Assembly: GCA_964468045.1 (NCBI GenBank)
Contig: CAYXTO010000013.1
Location: 1 to 64,000 of the forward strand
Reading direction: 5' to 3'
Length of the DNA: 64,000 nt
Source of the DNA: JAWKXU01 sp964468045
GTDB lineage: Bacteria; Pseudomonadota; Alphaproteobacteria; Sphingomonadales; Sphingomonadaceae
Below are positions 7,799 to 16,809 of this stretch, in pieces; the stretch's first letter is position 1; the number at the start of each line of letters is the position of its first letter. The notes under the pieces are model-generated. The model searched no databases. It saw only the letters and a program-made list of their open reading frames with translations, and was not told the DNA's origin. The translations under genes were made by a program, and so were the position numbers.

Positions 7799-8473
7799 TC
7801 ACTCCAGCAATCCGCGCGCGATCAATTCCCGCTCCAGCGCGGCGGCATCCGTGAACTGCCATGCCTGCCAGCCGCAATTCCCGGCCGCCGCGACATTGGC
7901 CGCATTGTCGTCGATAAAGAACAATTCCCCCGGCGCATGGCCGAAGCGGCGTTCCGCGAGGCGGAAGATCGCCGGGTCGGGCTTGGCCAGCTTCTCCGCG
8001 CCCGACACCACGATGTCGCGGAAATGATCGAACACCGGATGCAGCGGGCGGAATTCCCGCCAGAAGCGGTCGGCGAAATTGGTGAGGGCGAATAAGGGCA
8101 CATCGGCCGCGGCCAGCCGGTCGACCAGAGCGGCCGTGCCCGCGACCGGGCCGGGAATGGTATCATTGAAGCGGGTGGCATAGGCCCGGATCAGATGGGC
8201 GTGATCGGGGAATTGCCCGATCCGTTCGGCCACCATCTCCTCCAGATCGCGGCCTTCGTCATGCTGGTGGTGCCATCGCTCGCTGACCACATGGGTCACG
8301 AACCATTCCACCTGCGCCGGATCGTCGATCAACTGCCGGTAAAGGCAGCGCAGGTCCCAATCGAACAAAACCCGCCCGACATCGAAGACGACCGCAACCG
8401 GAATTTGCCTGTTCTCCGTGATTTCCGGGTCGGCAAGTGATTCCACCTGCTTCGAAATCACTCTAGCGGACAT
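7799..8473 (-). CDS. HAD-superfamily hydrolase (haloacid dehalogenase-like)
   Basis: This 224-residue protein has HAD motif I VVFDVGRVLFDWD, with an Asp nucleophile followed by VGRV rather than the usual DGT. Motif II is ALTNF, motif III includes K in GAEKLAKPDP, and motif IV is FFIDDNAAN. This is the subfamily I cap arrangement seen in small phosphatases related to YihX. The likely reaction is hydrolysis of a sugar phosphate or other small phosphate ester in the cytoplasm. The start ATG 8473 avoids the longer frame that would cross the L36 terminator. Confidence 0.8.
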   Translation of the reverse strand: MSARVISKQVESLADPEITENRQIPVAVVFDVGRVLFDWDLRCLYRQLIDDPAQVEWFVTHVVSERWHHQHDEGRDLEEMVAERIGQFPDHAHLIRAYATRFNDTIPGPVAGTAALVDRLAAADVPLFALTNFADRFWREFRPLHPVFDHFRDIVVSGAEKLAKPDPAIFRLAERRFGHAPGELFFIDDNAANVAAAGNCGWQAWQFTDAAALERELIARGLLE

Positions 8474-8500
8474 AACAAAAGCCCCCGCTTTCGCAGGGGC
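8474..8500 (-). terminator. Rho-independent terminator of rpmJ
   Basis: On the minus strand GCCCCTGC-GAAA-GCGGGGGC forms an 8-bp stem with a tetraloop, followed by TTTTGTT. It lies 45 bp after the L36 stop codon, immediately before the HAD gene start. Confidence 0.8.
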
Positions 8501-8545
8501 CCCGTGCTTCATCACCACCGCGAACGAATCGCGGCATGGCGGGCT

Positions 8546-8671
8546 TCAACCCTGGCGCGCCTTGAAGCGGCGATTGGTCTTGTTGATCACATAGGTCCGG
8601 CCGCGGCGGCGAATCACGCGGTTGTCCCGGTGGCGGTCCTTGAGCGACTTGAGGCTGTTGCGGATCTTCAT
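8546..8671 (-). CDS. rpmJ: 50S ribosomal protein L36 (bL36, 41-residue type)
   Basis: The 41-residue product starts MKIRNSLKSLKDRHRDNRVI, continues RRRGRTYVINKTN and ends RRFKARQG. It is the longer, zinc-free (C-minus) bL36 form typical of Alphaproteobacteria; no CxxC zinc ligands are present. bL36 binds 23S rRNA in the large subunit. It is a single-gene unit closed by the terminator at 8474-8500. Confidence 0.95.
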   Translation of the reverse strand: MKIRNSLKSLKDRHRDNRVIRRRGRTYVINKTNRRFKARQG

Positions 8672-8718
8672 CGTTTTCAGTCCAGATCATTGAGCCACGG
8701 GGAAACTCCCGAGGCGGA

Positions 8719-8754
8719 AATAACAAGCCCGGCCCGTTACGGGCGAGGCCGGGC
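8719..8754 (-). terminator. Probable terminator of galE
   Basis: An 8-bp perfect stem GCCCGGCC/GGCCGGGC (8727-8734 with 8747-8754) is followed on the minus strand by TTGTTATT. It lies just downstream of the galE stop at 8799. Confidence 0.65.
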
Positions 8755-8798
8755 GAAGTCAACCGGAAAGCCCGATGAAGGCCGCGAGACCGGCAAGA

Positions 8799-9824
8799 TC
8801 ACACCCGGGAAATTGCCGCGTCCGCCGCCCGGATTTCGGTGAGCTTGCGCTCCCAGGCCAGCGCATGGCCGATGATCCGGTCGAGATCGGCATGTTGCGG
8901 CTGCCACGGCAGGGTCTGCCTGATCCGCCGATTGTCCGAAATCAGCGAATCGGGATCGCCGGCGCGGCGCGGCCCCATCACCCGCTCCAGCTTGCGATTC
9001 GTCACCCGGTCCACCGCGTCGAGAACCTCCAGCACCGAGAAGCCGCGCCCATAGCCGCAATTCATGGTGAGCGACTGGCCAGGCTGCGCGATCAAGGCCT
9101 CCAGCGCCAGCACATGCGCGGCGGCCAAATCCGAGACATGGATATAGTCGCGCACCCCGGTGCCGTCGGGCGTGTCGTAATCCGTGCCGAACACGGCGAC
9201 ATTCTCCCGCTTGCCCAGCGCGGCTTCCACCGCCACCTTGATCAGATGGGTCGCCCCGGCGGTGGACTGACCCGAGCGGGCCTGCGGATCGGCCCCGGCC
9301 ACGTTGAAATAGCGCAGCGCGCAGAAATTCAGGTCATGGGCCTTGGCCGTGTCGGCCAGCATGATCTCGGTCATCAGCTTCGACATGCCATAGGGATTGA
9401 TCGGCTGCTTAGGGCTGTCCTCGCTGACCGGCGATACTTCCGGGATGCCATAGGTCGCGGCGGTGGAGCTGAAGATGACATGCTTCACCCCGCCCCGCAC
9501 CGCCGCCTCGATCAGCGCGCGGCTCTTGGCGGTGTTGTTGTGATAATATTTGAGCGGGTTCTCCACCGATTCCGGCACGATGATGGACCCGGCGAAATGC
9601 ATGATCGCCCCGATGCCCCGCTCCGCGAAGATGCGGGCCAGCAAGGCCGGATCCTCGATATCGCCTTCATACAGCGGCACCCCCTCCGGCACGGCGAAGC
9701 GGAATCCGGTTGACAGATTGTCGATGACCGCGACCGGCCAGCCGGCGTCGACAAGGGCGAGGACCGCGTGGCTGCCGATATAGCCGGCGCCACCGGTGAC
9801 GAGGACGGGGAGTTTCTGGATCAT
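8799..9824 (-). CDS. galE: UDP-glucose 4-epimerase
   Basis: This 341-residue extended SDR has an N-terminal NAD-binding motif VTGGAGYIGSH, the HFAGS segment, a catalytic Ser in FSSTAATYG, the YGMSK Tyr/Lys pair, and the GalE-typical RYFNVAGA and VRDYIHVSDLA. It interconverts UDP-glucose and UDP-galactose (or the GlcNAc forms) for polysaccharide precursors. ATG 9824 was chosen because residue 2 onward starts the Rossmann strand; the longer open frame upstream overlaps the opposite gene's promoter. Confidence 0.93.
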   Translation of the reverse strand: MIQKLPVLVTGGAGYIGSHAVLALVDAGWPVAVIDNLSTGFRFAVPEGVPLYEGDIEDPALLARIFAERGIGAIMHFAGSIIVPESVENPLKYYHNNTAKSRALIEAAVRGGVKHVIFSSTAATYGIPEVSPVSEDSPKQPINPYGMSKLMTEIMLADTAKAHDLNFCALRYFNVAGADPQARSGQSTAGATHLIKVAVEAALGKRENVAVFGTDYDTPDGTGVRDYIHVSDLAAAHVLALEALIAQPGQSLTMNCGYGRGFSVLEVLDAVDRVTNRKLERVMGPRRAGDPDSLISDNRRIRQTLPWQPQHADLDRIIGHALAWERKLTEIRAADAAISRV

Positions 9825-9930
9825 GGATGAGCCGATAACATCAAAGAAAGACCGTTTTGTAAATGACATGGCGGCGCTTGCAACGCATCGGCTTGCGCTC
9901 CACCTTAGACGGGAAGAGGAGTCGCCCGCC

Positions 9931-10524
9931 ATGAAACGTTCCGTCCTTGTCACCCTGCTGGCCCCGGCCCTGCTCGCGGGCTGCGTCGCCCCGGTCGGCC
10001 CGGTCGAAGTCACCCGGTTCCACGATGCGGCCATGCTGGACCGGCTGGGCAAGGGCAGCATCGCCGTGGAGCCGGCAGCGGGGATGGATCCGGCCTCGCT
10101 GGAGCAGCGCAGCTACCAGACCGCGGTCGCGCGCCAGCTCGAAGCGCTGGGCTACACCGAAACCGCATCGGGCGGCGGCAGCCAGGTGGCGCTGGTGCGG
10201 GTTCAACGCAACGCCTTCCGGGCGGGGCGGGACGGCAGCCCGGTCAGCGTCGGCGTCGGCGGCTCGACCGGGGGATATGGCTCGGGCGTGGGCATGGGGA
10301 TCGGCATCGACCTGTCCGGCCCGCCGCCGGAGCAGGTGACGACCGAACTGGGCGTGCAGATTCGCGACCGCGCGAGCGGACGGACGATCTGGGAAGGCCG
10401 GGCCAATTTCACCGTCAAGGCGTCCTCGCCGCTGGCCGGAACCCAGCTCGGCGCGGCGAAGATGGCGGAAGCCCTGTTTTCCGGCTTCCCCGGCAATTCG
10501 GGTGAGACCATCGAAGTCAAATGA
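9931..10524 (+). CDS. DUF4136-type outer-membrane lipoprotein
   Basis: This 197-residue protein has a short signal sequence ending in the lipobox LLAGC. The mature part shows the pattern of DUF4136-like lipoproteins: an N-terminal VEVTRFHD strand, a Gly-rich loop (GVGGSTGGYGSGVGMGIGI), and a C-terminal DRASGRTIWEGRA segment. Function is unknown. Its stop overlaps the next start (ATGA at 10521), so it is co-translated with the carboxypeptidase-like protein. ATG 9931 is preferred to the longer frame because the signal sequence begins there. Confidence 0.75.
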   Translation: MKRSVLVTLLAPALLAGCVAPVGPVEVTRFHDAAMLDRLGKGSIAVEPAAGMDPASLEQRSYQTAVARQLEALGYTETASGGGSQVALVRVQRNAFRAGRDGSPVSVGVGGSTGGYGSGVGMGIGIDLSGPPPEQVTTELGVQIRDRASGRTIWEGRANFTVKASSPLAGTQLGAAKMAEALFSGFPGNSGETIEVK

Positions 10525-11663
10525 GCGACATCGCCATCCATGCCGCGTTCGACAGCGGCAATATCGAAATCCTGTCCATCGACGGCGCCCGGGCCAGCCT
10601 CGCCATCCGCAAGGACAACCGGTCCGACTTCTTCCAGTGGTTCCATTTCCGGGTCAGCGGCGCGGCGGGCCGCGAGCTGGAGCTCAAGATCACCGGGCTT
10701 GCCGATTCCGCCTACCCGCTGGGCTGGCCGGATTACCGCGCCCGGGTTTCCGAAGACCGGGACTATTGGGGCCAGGCGGACTGCACCTATGACAAGGCCG
10801 AAAGCGGCGGCACGCTGACCATCCGGCACCGCCCGGCCGGCGATATCGCGTGGTTCGCCTATTTCGCGCCCTATTCGATGGAACGGCATCACGATCTGGT
10901 GGCCCAGGCCGCCACGCGTGAAGGCGTTTCGCATCGCTGCCTCGGCACCAGCCTGGACGGTCAGCCGATCGACTGCCTGGAAATGGGCGAAGGAACGGTG
11001 CAGGTCTGGCTCTATGCCCGCCAGCATCCGGGGGAGACCATGGCCGAATGGTGGATGGAAGGGGCGCTCGATTGCCTGACCGATCCGGCCGATCCCGTCG
11101 GCCGGGTGCTGCGCCGGAAATGCCGCCTGCATCTGGTGCCCAATTGCAATCCGGACGGTTCGCGGCGGGGGCACCTGCGCACCAATGCAGCGGGGGTGAA
11201 CCTCAACCGCGAATGGCATGAACCCAGCGCGAAACGCTCGCCGGAAGTGCTGGCGATCCGCAATGCGATGGACGAAACCGGGGTCGATTTCGCGATGGAT
11301 GTGCATGGGGACGAGGCGATCCCCGCCGTTTTCCTGGCCGGCTTCGAAGGCATCCCGTCGTGGCAGGACGAGCAGGGCGAGGGATTCTATCGCTACCAAC
11401 GGATATTGAAGCGGCGCACCGCCGATTTCCAGACGGAGTTGGGCTACCCCAGGGCGCCGGCGGGCAAGGCCAATCTCACCATGTCGACCAACCAGCTCGC
11501 CGAACGCTTCGGCTGCGTCGCCATGACGCTGGAAATGCCGTTCAAGGACAATCGCGACCTGCCGGACCCGGCCCAGGGCTGGAGCGCGGAACGCTCGGCC
11601 TTGCTGGGGCGCGATTGCCTCGCCGCCCTGGCGGAGTGGCTGGAGGAGCGGGAAGCGAGCTGA
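10521..11663 (+). CDS. M14-family metallocarboxypeptidase (cytosolic carboxypeptidase type)
   Basis: This 380-residue protein has an N-terminal beta domain (FDSGNIEILSIDG to the YFAPYSMERHHDL segment, about 1-130) typical of cytosolic carboxypeptidases. An M14 zinc domain follows. The zinc ligands are expected in RQHPGET (HxxE) and the later MDVHGDE histidine, NPDGSRRGHLRTN carries substrate contacts, and MTLEMPF carries the catalytic Glu near the C-terminus. It should remove C-terminal residues from peptides. No signal peptide is present. Confidence 0.85.
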   Translation: MSDIAIHAAFDSGNIEILSIDGARASLAIRKDNRSDFFQWFHFRVSGAAGRELELKITGLADSAYPLGWPDYRARVSEDRDYWGQADCTYDKAESGGTLTIRHRPAGDIAWFAYFAPYSMERHHDLVAQAATREGVSHRCLGTSLDGQPIDCLEMGEGTVQVWLYARQHPGETMAEWWMEGALDCLTDPADPVGRVLRRKCRLHLVPNCNPDGSRRGHLRTNAAGVNLNREWHEPSAKRSPEVLAIRNAMDETGVDFAMDVHGDEAIPAVFLAGFEGIPSWQDEQGEGFYRYQRILKRRTADFQTELGYPRAPAGKANLTMSTNQLAERFGCVAMTLEMPFKDNRDLPDPAQGWSAERSALLGRDCLAALAEWLEEREAS

Positions 11664-11730
11664 CCGGCGCGGCGGCCGGCTTATACTTTCCCTCGTCATG
11701 CGGGCTTTCCTTGCGCAATGCTCACCTTCT

Positions 11731-11802
11731 TCGTCATCCCCGTGCAAACGGGGATCCAGTTGCAACCTTGCCCCTGGGTTCCCGCTTTCGCGGGAATGAC
11801 GA
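11731..11802. repeat. REP-like palindrome pair
   Basis: Two palindromic units face each other. TCGTCATCCCCGTGCAAACG at 11731 and the reverse complement of TCGTCATTCCCGCGAAAGCG ending at 11802 each form a small hairpin, and together form a long inverted repeat. Extragenic repeats of the form CGTCATTCCCGCGAAAGCGGG are common in many proteobacteria. It fills most of the 196-bp gap between the carboxypeptidase and the HTH gene; the rest of that gap shows nothing further. Confidence 0.75.
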
Positions 11803-11859
11803 GAGAGGAGCGTCGGTTGACGCAGAACGCCGGAAATGTGGATTTCGATTTCCCCCTCC

Positions 11860-12312
11860 TCACGCCCGCAGGTCCCATTGCCGCAATGCCCGGTCATAGG
11901 AAGCCAGCAGGCTGAGCAGCGCGGAAGTGCTGGGCTTGCGCCAGGCCCGCACGAAACGGCCCCGCCGCATCCGCACCACGAACCCGCCTGCCATGGCGAG
12001 CACCCAGCGCTCATCCAGTGTGACCTTCCGTGGGGGCGCTTCTCCACCGCTGCGGATCGTCATCACCGCATCCCAGGCATGGGCGAAGCTGCCCGCGCCA
12101 GCACGGCGGCGCAGGCGATAGGCGGTCTCGCGCGCCATGCCGAGTTTCGCCGCGGCCTTGGTGACGCAGCCGGTCTGGGCCAGCCAGCCGAGGAAGCGGG
12201 CCTGTCGCTCGGGCGTCCAACCGTCCCGCCGGGCGCGGACGGGAACCGGGGTGAAGGACGGAACCCGCCGGTAGGCGGGCCAGCGGGCGGAGCGATGTCG
12301 TCTGCGTTTCAT
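11860..12312 (-). CDS. Small basic helix-turn-helix protein
   Basis: This 150-residue protein has a central helix-turn-helix, WTPERQARFLGWLAQTGCVT followed by KAAAKLGMARETAYRLRRR (about 32-70). The N-terminus is very basic (MKRRRHRSARWPAYRR). The C-terminus is unassigned. Proteins of this shape occur as hypothetical proteins in sphingomonads, with no known function. The HTH resembles terminase-small-subunit or resolvase types, so DNA binding is likely. No neighbour suggests a target. Confidence 0.6.
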   Translation of the reverse strand: MKRRRHRSARWPAYRRVPSFTPVPVRARRDGWTPERQARFLGWLAQTGCVTKAAAKLGMARETAYRLRRRAGAGSFAHAWDAVMTIRSGGEAPPRKVTLDERWVLAMAGGFVVRMRRGRFVRAWRKPSTSALLSLLASYDRALRQWDLRA

Positions 12313-12384
12313 CCGGCAGGATAAGCCAGATTTCAGACGTGTAGGAAAGGTGGAACGCTTACCCGGCTCCTCTCTCGAGTGTGC

Positions 12385-13395
12385 TCACAGCTTCACCATC
12401 GTCTTGCCCTGATTGGTGCCATCGAACAGCCGCAGGAAGGTGGGCACGACCTGCTCCAGCCCCTCGGCCACTTCCTCGCGGTAGCGCAGGCGGCCATCCG
12501 CTATCCATGCGGCAAGAGCGGCCACCGCCTCGTCATACCGCCCCGCGAACTGCGTCAGGAGGAAGCCTTCCAGCCGAAGCGAGCGGGCAATGATGAAGAA
12601 CAGGTTCTCCATCTGCGGCGGAGCGCTGCCGTCATATTGGGATATCATGCCGCACAGGGCGGCCCGGCCGCCGGAATTCATGCAGGGCAGCGCCGCATCC
12701 AGTATCGGCCCGCCTACATTGTCGAAGAACACGTCGACTCCGTCCGGGCAGGCCCCGGCAATGGCGGCGGACAGCTCGGCCCTGCCCTTGCCCCTGTAAT
12801 CCACCGCCGCGTCGAACCCGAATTCCTCGATCAGGCGGCGGCGCTTTTCCTCGCCCCCGGCGATGCCGACCGCGCGGCAGCCCCTGATCCGGGCGATCTG
12901 CCCGACCAGCGAACCGACACCACCCGCCGCGCCAGACACCAGCACGGTTTCGCCCAGCTGCGGGCGGCCCACTTCCAGCAAGCCGAAATAGGCGGTCCGT
13001 CCGGTATTGCCGAGCACGCCCAGCGCGCTCGACAGGCTCGGCGCCCGGTCAGGATCGACCTTCCAGCACAGGGGGCCGGGCACGATCACGCTGTAATCGC
13101 CCAGCGTGCCCCGGCCGATCAGCAGATCGTCTTTGCGGAAATCCGGATGCCGCGAATCCAGCACGACACCCAGCACCGAGCCTGCCATCGGCGCGCCGAT
13201 CGGGATCGGCGGGAGATAGCCTTCCTGCGCGCCCAGCAGGTTGCGCACGCCGGGGTCGATCGACAGATAGAGATTGCGGATCAGGACCTGGCCAGCCTCG
13301 GGCTCGGGCACCGGGCCGGAGCGGATCTCGAAATCATCGGCGGAAACCTGGCCCGCAGGCCGCGATTTCAGGACCACGAAACGGTTGGCGCTCAT
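12385..13395 (-). CDS. NADP-dependent MDR oxidoreductase (prostaglandin-reductase/CurA type)
   Basis: This 336-residue zinc-free medium-chain reductase shows the family pattern LYLSIDPGVRN, GTLGDYSV, GNTGRTAYFGLLEVG, the nucleotide loop VSGAAGGVGSLVGQIA and VFFDNVGG. Such enzymes reduce the C=C bond of alpha,beta-unsaturated ketones. ATG 13395 was chosen because GGAAGGA precedes it. It is downstream of cytidine deaminase in a leftward run. A paralogue lies at 46832. Confidence 0.85.
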   Translation of the reverse strand: MSANRFVVLKSRPAGQVSADDFEIRSGPVPEPEAGQVLIRNLYLSIDPGVRNLLGAQEGYLPPIPIGAPMAGSVLGVVLDSRHPDFRKDDLLIGRGTLGDYSVIVPGPLCWKVDPDRAPSLSSALGVLGNTGRTAYFGLLEVGRPQLGETVLVSGAAGGVGSLVGQIARIRGCRAVGIAGGEEKRRRLIEEFGFDAAVDYRGKGRAELSAAIAGACPDGVDVFFDNVGGPILDAALPCMNSGGRAALCGMISQYDGSAPPQMENLFFIIARSLRLEGFLLTQFAGRYDEAVAALAAWIADGRLRYREEVAEGLEQVVPTFLRLFDGTNQGKTMVKL

Positions 13396-13421
13396 GATTT
13401 CTTCATCCTTCCCGTCGGCTC

Positions 13422-13844
13422 TCATGCCTCATCAAGATCGCCCGGCCCGAAAGCATGCGGCAGCAGTTGCGAAAAGCGCAGCTCGAGCACGGATTCTCCG
13501 TTAGCGCACCAGACCAGCGGATCGGCATGGTCAAGCGCGGCCAGCTCGCTGATGACCTGGCGGCAGCGCCCGCAGGGCGTGACCGGGCGCGCGCCGGAGC
13601 CGGCCACGGCCACCGCCACCAGCCCACCCCGGCGACCCTGCGCCAGGGCCTTCGCCACCGCCAGCGTTTCGGCGCAAAGCGAGAGGCCGTAGCTCGCATT
13701 CTCCACATTCGCCGCGCTCACCACGCCGCCATCCGCGAACCGGAGCGCGGCTCCCACCGGGAATCGCGAATAGGGTGCGTAGGCGTTTTCGGCGGCTTTG
13801 CAGGCCAGCGCGAGCAATGCGTCCCTCGCGTCGTCCGTGCTCAA
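13422..13844 (-). CDS. cdd: Cytidine deaminase
   Basis: This 140-residue protein has the homotetrameric cytidine deaminase pattern. AYAPYSRFPVGAAL is followed by the catalytic Cys-Ala-Glu in GLSLCAETLAVA and the zinc pair PCGRCRQV. It converts cytidine and deoxycytidine to uridine forms for salvage. No ATG fits: the start is TTG 13844, which overlaps the stop of the upstream gene (TTGA), with the sequence L/M-STDDARDALLALA. Confidence 0.9.
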   Translation of the reverse strand: MSTDDARDALLALACKAAENAYAPYSRFPVGAALRFADGGVVSAANVENASYGLSLCAETLAVAKALAQGRRGGLVAVAVAGSGARPVTPCGRCRQVISELAALDHADPLVWCANGESVLELRFSQLLPHAFGPGDLDEA

Positions 13845-14539
13845 GGCTGCACCACCACCCAGCGCACCGGGCCGGAACCGGCTTCCGTACGCAATTGGGA
13901 ATTGGCGGTCCACAAGGTCCATGGCCGCCCGGCATAATCGGGCTGGAAACGGTCGCGGATAAGCCAGAGATTGCGTTCCAACCGGCTCGCCAGATGATAC
14001 CGCTTCTCGAAATTCCGCGAGATCCTGAGCAGCGCCGCCTTGCCGACGTGGCCTTCGATCTGGTTGAGGAAGGTGGTGAGCTCGCTCTCCACCGCCGCGT
14101 CGCTGACCCGCTCCGGGCAATCGTCGCCCACCCGGTCGAGCGACACCGCGGGCGGCAGCAGGCTGGCGTCGCGCGGGACGATGGTCACGAAATTGGCCGC
14201 CTGCTTCTCCGCCGGCACGCACGGATCGAATTCATGCACCGCGCCGATCTGGAGATGCGCTTCGCGGGCCGCGGTGAAGTTCCGGGCAAAGGACCGGTCC
14301 CGCGCCGAGCCCCCCCGGCTCGCTTCCAGATAGGCGAAATCCGCCCCAACCATCCTGTAGGCGCGAAAATCGACGGCCCCGTCCTCCGCGCCGACCAGAA
14401 TGCCCTGGAGCGGATAGGCCTCGCGCGGCGGGGTCCAGTGGATGAAATCCCACCAGGCATAAACGCCAGCGCACAACGCCAGCAGCAGGGCCGCCGCCGC
14501 TATGCGCCATCGCGCTGACAGTGATCGTCTCCGCCCCAT
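13841..14539 (-). CDS. Membrane-anchored GH25-type lysozyme-like protein
   Basis: This 232-residue protein has an N-terminal membrane anchor (about residues 12-30, AAAALLLALCAGVYAWW). A GH25-like barrel follows, with GILVGAEDGAVDFRAYR, DFAYLEAS and IGAVHEF. The canonical DxSxxQG start and DxE catalytic pattern of GH25 muramidases is degraded (VGAEDGAVDF), so activity is doubtful. ATG 14539 precedes the basic stretch MGRRRSLSAR. It overlaps cdd by 4 bp. Confidence 0.65.
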   Translation of the reverse strand: MGRRRSLSARWRIAAAALLLALCAGVYAWWDFIHWTPPREAYPLQGILVGAEDGAVDFRAYRMVGADFAYLEASRGGSARDRSFARNFTAAREAHLQIGAVHEFDPCVPAEKQAANFVTIVPRDASLLPPAVSLDRVGDDCPERVSDAAVESELTTFLNQIEGHVGKAALLRISRNFEKRYHLASRLERNLWLIRDRFQPDYAGRPWTLWTANSQLRTEAGSGPVRWVVVQP

Positions 14540-14676
14540 CCGGCCGCCCAGCCCCCTAGAGTGATTTCGCAGCAAGTGGAATCACCTGCCGACTCTGAGA
14601 TCACGGAAAACAAGCAAATCCCCAAAAGCCGCGCGATCCTTCGCGCGAGACCGCCAAGCCCGGCCTCCTATCACAC

Positions 14677-15159
14677 CTAGCCCTTGATATGCAGGACGCA
14701 AATCAGCGTGAACAGGCGTCGGGCGGTCTGGAAATCGGTTTCCGCCTTGCCTTCGAGCCGTTCCAGCAGAAGCTGCGCCGCATCGTCGTGAATCGCGCGC
14801 CGCGCCATGTCGATCGTTTCGATCTCCTGCGCCGTGGCCTTGCGGATGGCCTGGTAATAGCTGTCGCAGATCGCGAAATATTCGCGAATCGGGCGGCGGA
14901 ACCGGGCGAGGCCGAGCAGCAGCGTTTCCGCCGGCTCCCCCGCCTGCGTGCTGATCGCCAGGCTCAGCCGGCCGTCCGCCACCGACAGGCGCAGGTGCCA
15001 CGGCCCTTCGAGCCCCGCTTCCGAGGCGCGCACCGGCTTGAAGCTGTTCTCCTCGATCAGGTCGAAGATCGCCACGCGCCTTTCCTGCTCGACATCGGCA
15101 TTGCGCCACAGGATCGTGGCGTCATCCAGTTCGATGTGAGAGATGCGATGGTCGGGCAT
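14677..15159 (-). CDS. UPF0262 family protein
   Basis: This 160-residue protein carries the conserved blocks of UPF0262: HRISHIELDD, RRVAIFDLIEENSF, RFRRPIREYFAICDSYY and a C-terminal ETDFQTARRLFTLICVLHIKG. The family is confined to Alphaproteobacteria and has no known function. ATG 15159 matches the family start. It is divergent from dnaB, with a 124-bp shared promoter region. Confidence 0.9.
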   Translation of the reverse strand: MPDHRISHIELDDATILWRNADVEQERRVAIFDLIEENSFKPVRASEAGLEGPWHLRLSVADGRLSLAISTQAGEPAETLLLGLARFRRPIREYFAICDSYYQAIRKATAQEIETIDMARRAIHDDAAQLLLERLEGKAETDFQTARRLFTLICVLHIKG

Positions 15160-15283
15160 GGGCCGCGTGCTTTCGCAGATGGTGGCCCTGTGGGGCAAGA
15201 GAAGATCGTCCTTCCCCGATATCCACAAGGCGGAAAGTTGGCGGGCGCCTTGCGTGCCGGGGCCGCCCGGCGCATGAGGCGGC

Positions 15284-16792
15284 ATGGCCGATCAAGATCT
15301 CCTGATCCGTAATGCTGACGCGCAATCCCGCGTCCTTCCCGCCAATCTGGAGGCGGAAGCCGCCTTCCTCGGCGCGGTGCTGATCGACAATCGGGTGATC
15401 GAGGAATTGCGCACGCCGTTGCGGCCGGATCATTTCTTCGAACCGCTCCATGCCCGCATCTACGAGCGAATCGTGACCCTGGTGGACCGCCAGGCGGTGG
15501 TCACCCCGGTGACGCTCAAGCCCTATTTCGATTCGGACCCGGCGCTGAAGGAGCTGGGCGGGATCACCTATCTGGCCCGCCTCACCGCGGACGGGCAGGG
15601 GCTGCTCGCCGCGCGCGAGCTGGCCGAGCAGATCTACGACCTCGCCTTGCTGCGCGAGCTGGCCTCGGTCGGGCGCAACCTGGTCGAGGGCGCGCTCGAC
15701 ACCTCGCAGGACGTCGCGCCCATGCAGCAGATCGAGCGCGCGGAAGCGGCGCTCTATGCCGTGGCGGAAGGCGCGACGAGCAATGGCGAGGCCGAAAGCT
15801 TCGGCCTGGCGACCCACAAGGCGCTGGGGATGATCGAGCAGGCGATCAATTCCGGCGGGCATGTTTCCGGCACCACGACTGGGCTGACCAGCCTGAACGA
15901 GAAAACCGGCGGGCTGCATAATTCCGACCTCATCATCCTGGCCGGCCGGCCCGGCATGGGCAAGACCTCGCTGGCGACGAACATCGCCTTCAATGCCGCC
16001 GACCGGATGCTGAGGGATCGCCAGGACGGCATTGCCGAGGAAAAATCCGTGGGCGCCGCCGTCGCCTTCTTCAGCCTCGAAATGAGCGCCGACCAGCTGG
16101 CCACCCGCATCCTGGCCGAGCAGGCGGGCATCAGCAGCGAATTGCTGCGCATGGGCAAGATCAGCCGCGACGATTTCCACCAGCTGTCCCGCGCCAGCCA
16201 GCGGCTGGCGGAGCTGCCGCTCTATATCGACGATACGCCCGCGCTCTCGATCGCGGCCTTGCGCGCGCGCGCGCGGCGGCTGAAGCGACGGCACGACCTC
16301 GGCCTGATCGTGGTCGATTATCTCCAGCTGCTGCAGGGGACCCAGCGCGCGCAGGACAATCGCGTCAACGAGATTTCCGAGATCAGCCGCGGCCTCAAGA
16401 CCCTGGCCAAGGAGCTGGAGGTGCCGGTCATCGCGCTGTCGCAGCTCAGCCGCGCAGTGGAGCAGCGCGAGGACAAGCGCCCGCAATTGTCGGACCTGCG
16501 CGAATCCGGCTCGATCGAGCAGGACGCCGACATGGTCTGGTTCGTCTATCGCGAGGATTATTACGTCGCCGCCCGTGAACCCAAGCGGCCGGTCGAAAGC
16601 GACGATGCGAAAACCCATGACGCGCACGCCGCATGGGCAGCGGATATGGAGCGGGTCTATGGCCTGGCCGAGCTGATCGTGGCCAAGCAGCGCCACGGCG
16701 CGACCGGCAAGGTGCGGCTGCGCTTCGAGCCCAAGATCACGCGCTTCAGCGATCTGGCGGACGACGCGCTGTCCGGCCATGCCTACGACTGA
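15284..16792 (+). CDS. dnaB: Replicative DNA helicase DnaB
   Basis: This 502-residue protein has the N-terminal collar domain (LPANLEAEAAFLGAVLIDNR onward) and a RecA-like C-terminal domain. The latter shows Walker A GRPGMGKTS, SLEMSADQLATR, Walker B LIVVDYLQLL, the ALSQLSRAVEQREDKRPQLS motif and an arginine-finger region. It unwinds DNA at the replication fork as a hexamer. An insert before the C-terminus (KRPVESDDAKTHDAHAAWAA) is usual for alphaproteobacterial DnaB. Confidence 0.96.
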   Translation: MADQDLLIRNADAQSRVLPANLEAEAAFLGAVLIDNRVIEELRTPLRPDHFFEPLHARIYERIVTLVDRQAVVTPVTLKPYFDSDPALKELGGITYLARLTADGQGLLAARELAEQIYDLALLRELASVGRNLVEGALDTSQDVAPMQQIERAEAALYAVAEGATSNGEAESFGLATHKALGMIEQAINSGGHVSGTTTGLTSLNEKTGGLHNSDLIILAGRPGMGKTSLATNIAFNAADRMLRDRQDGIAEEKSVGAAVAFFSLEMSADQLATRILAEQAGISSELLRMGKISRDDFHQLSRASQRLAELPLYIDDTPALSIAALRARARRLKRRHDLGLIVVDYLQLLQGTQRAQDNRVNEISEISRGLKTLAKELEVPVIALSQLSRAVEQREDKRPQLSDLRESGSIEQDADMVWFVYREDYYVAAREPKRPVESDDAKTHDAHAAWAADMERVYGLAELIVAKQRHGATGKVRLRFEPKITRFSDLADDALSGHAYD

Positions 16793-16809
16793 CGCCCGGG
16801 TGCAGAAGC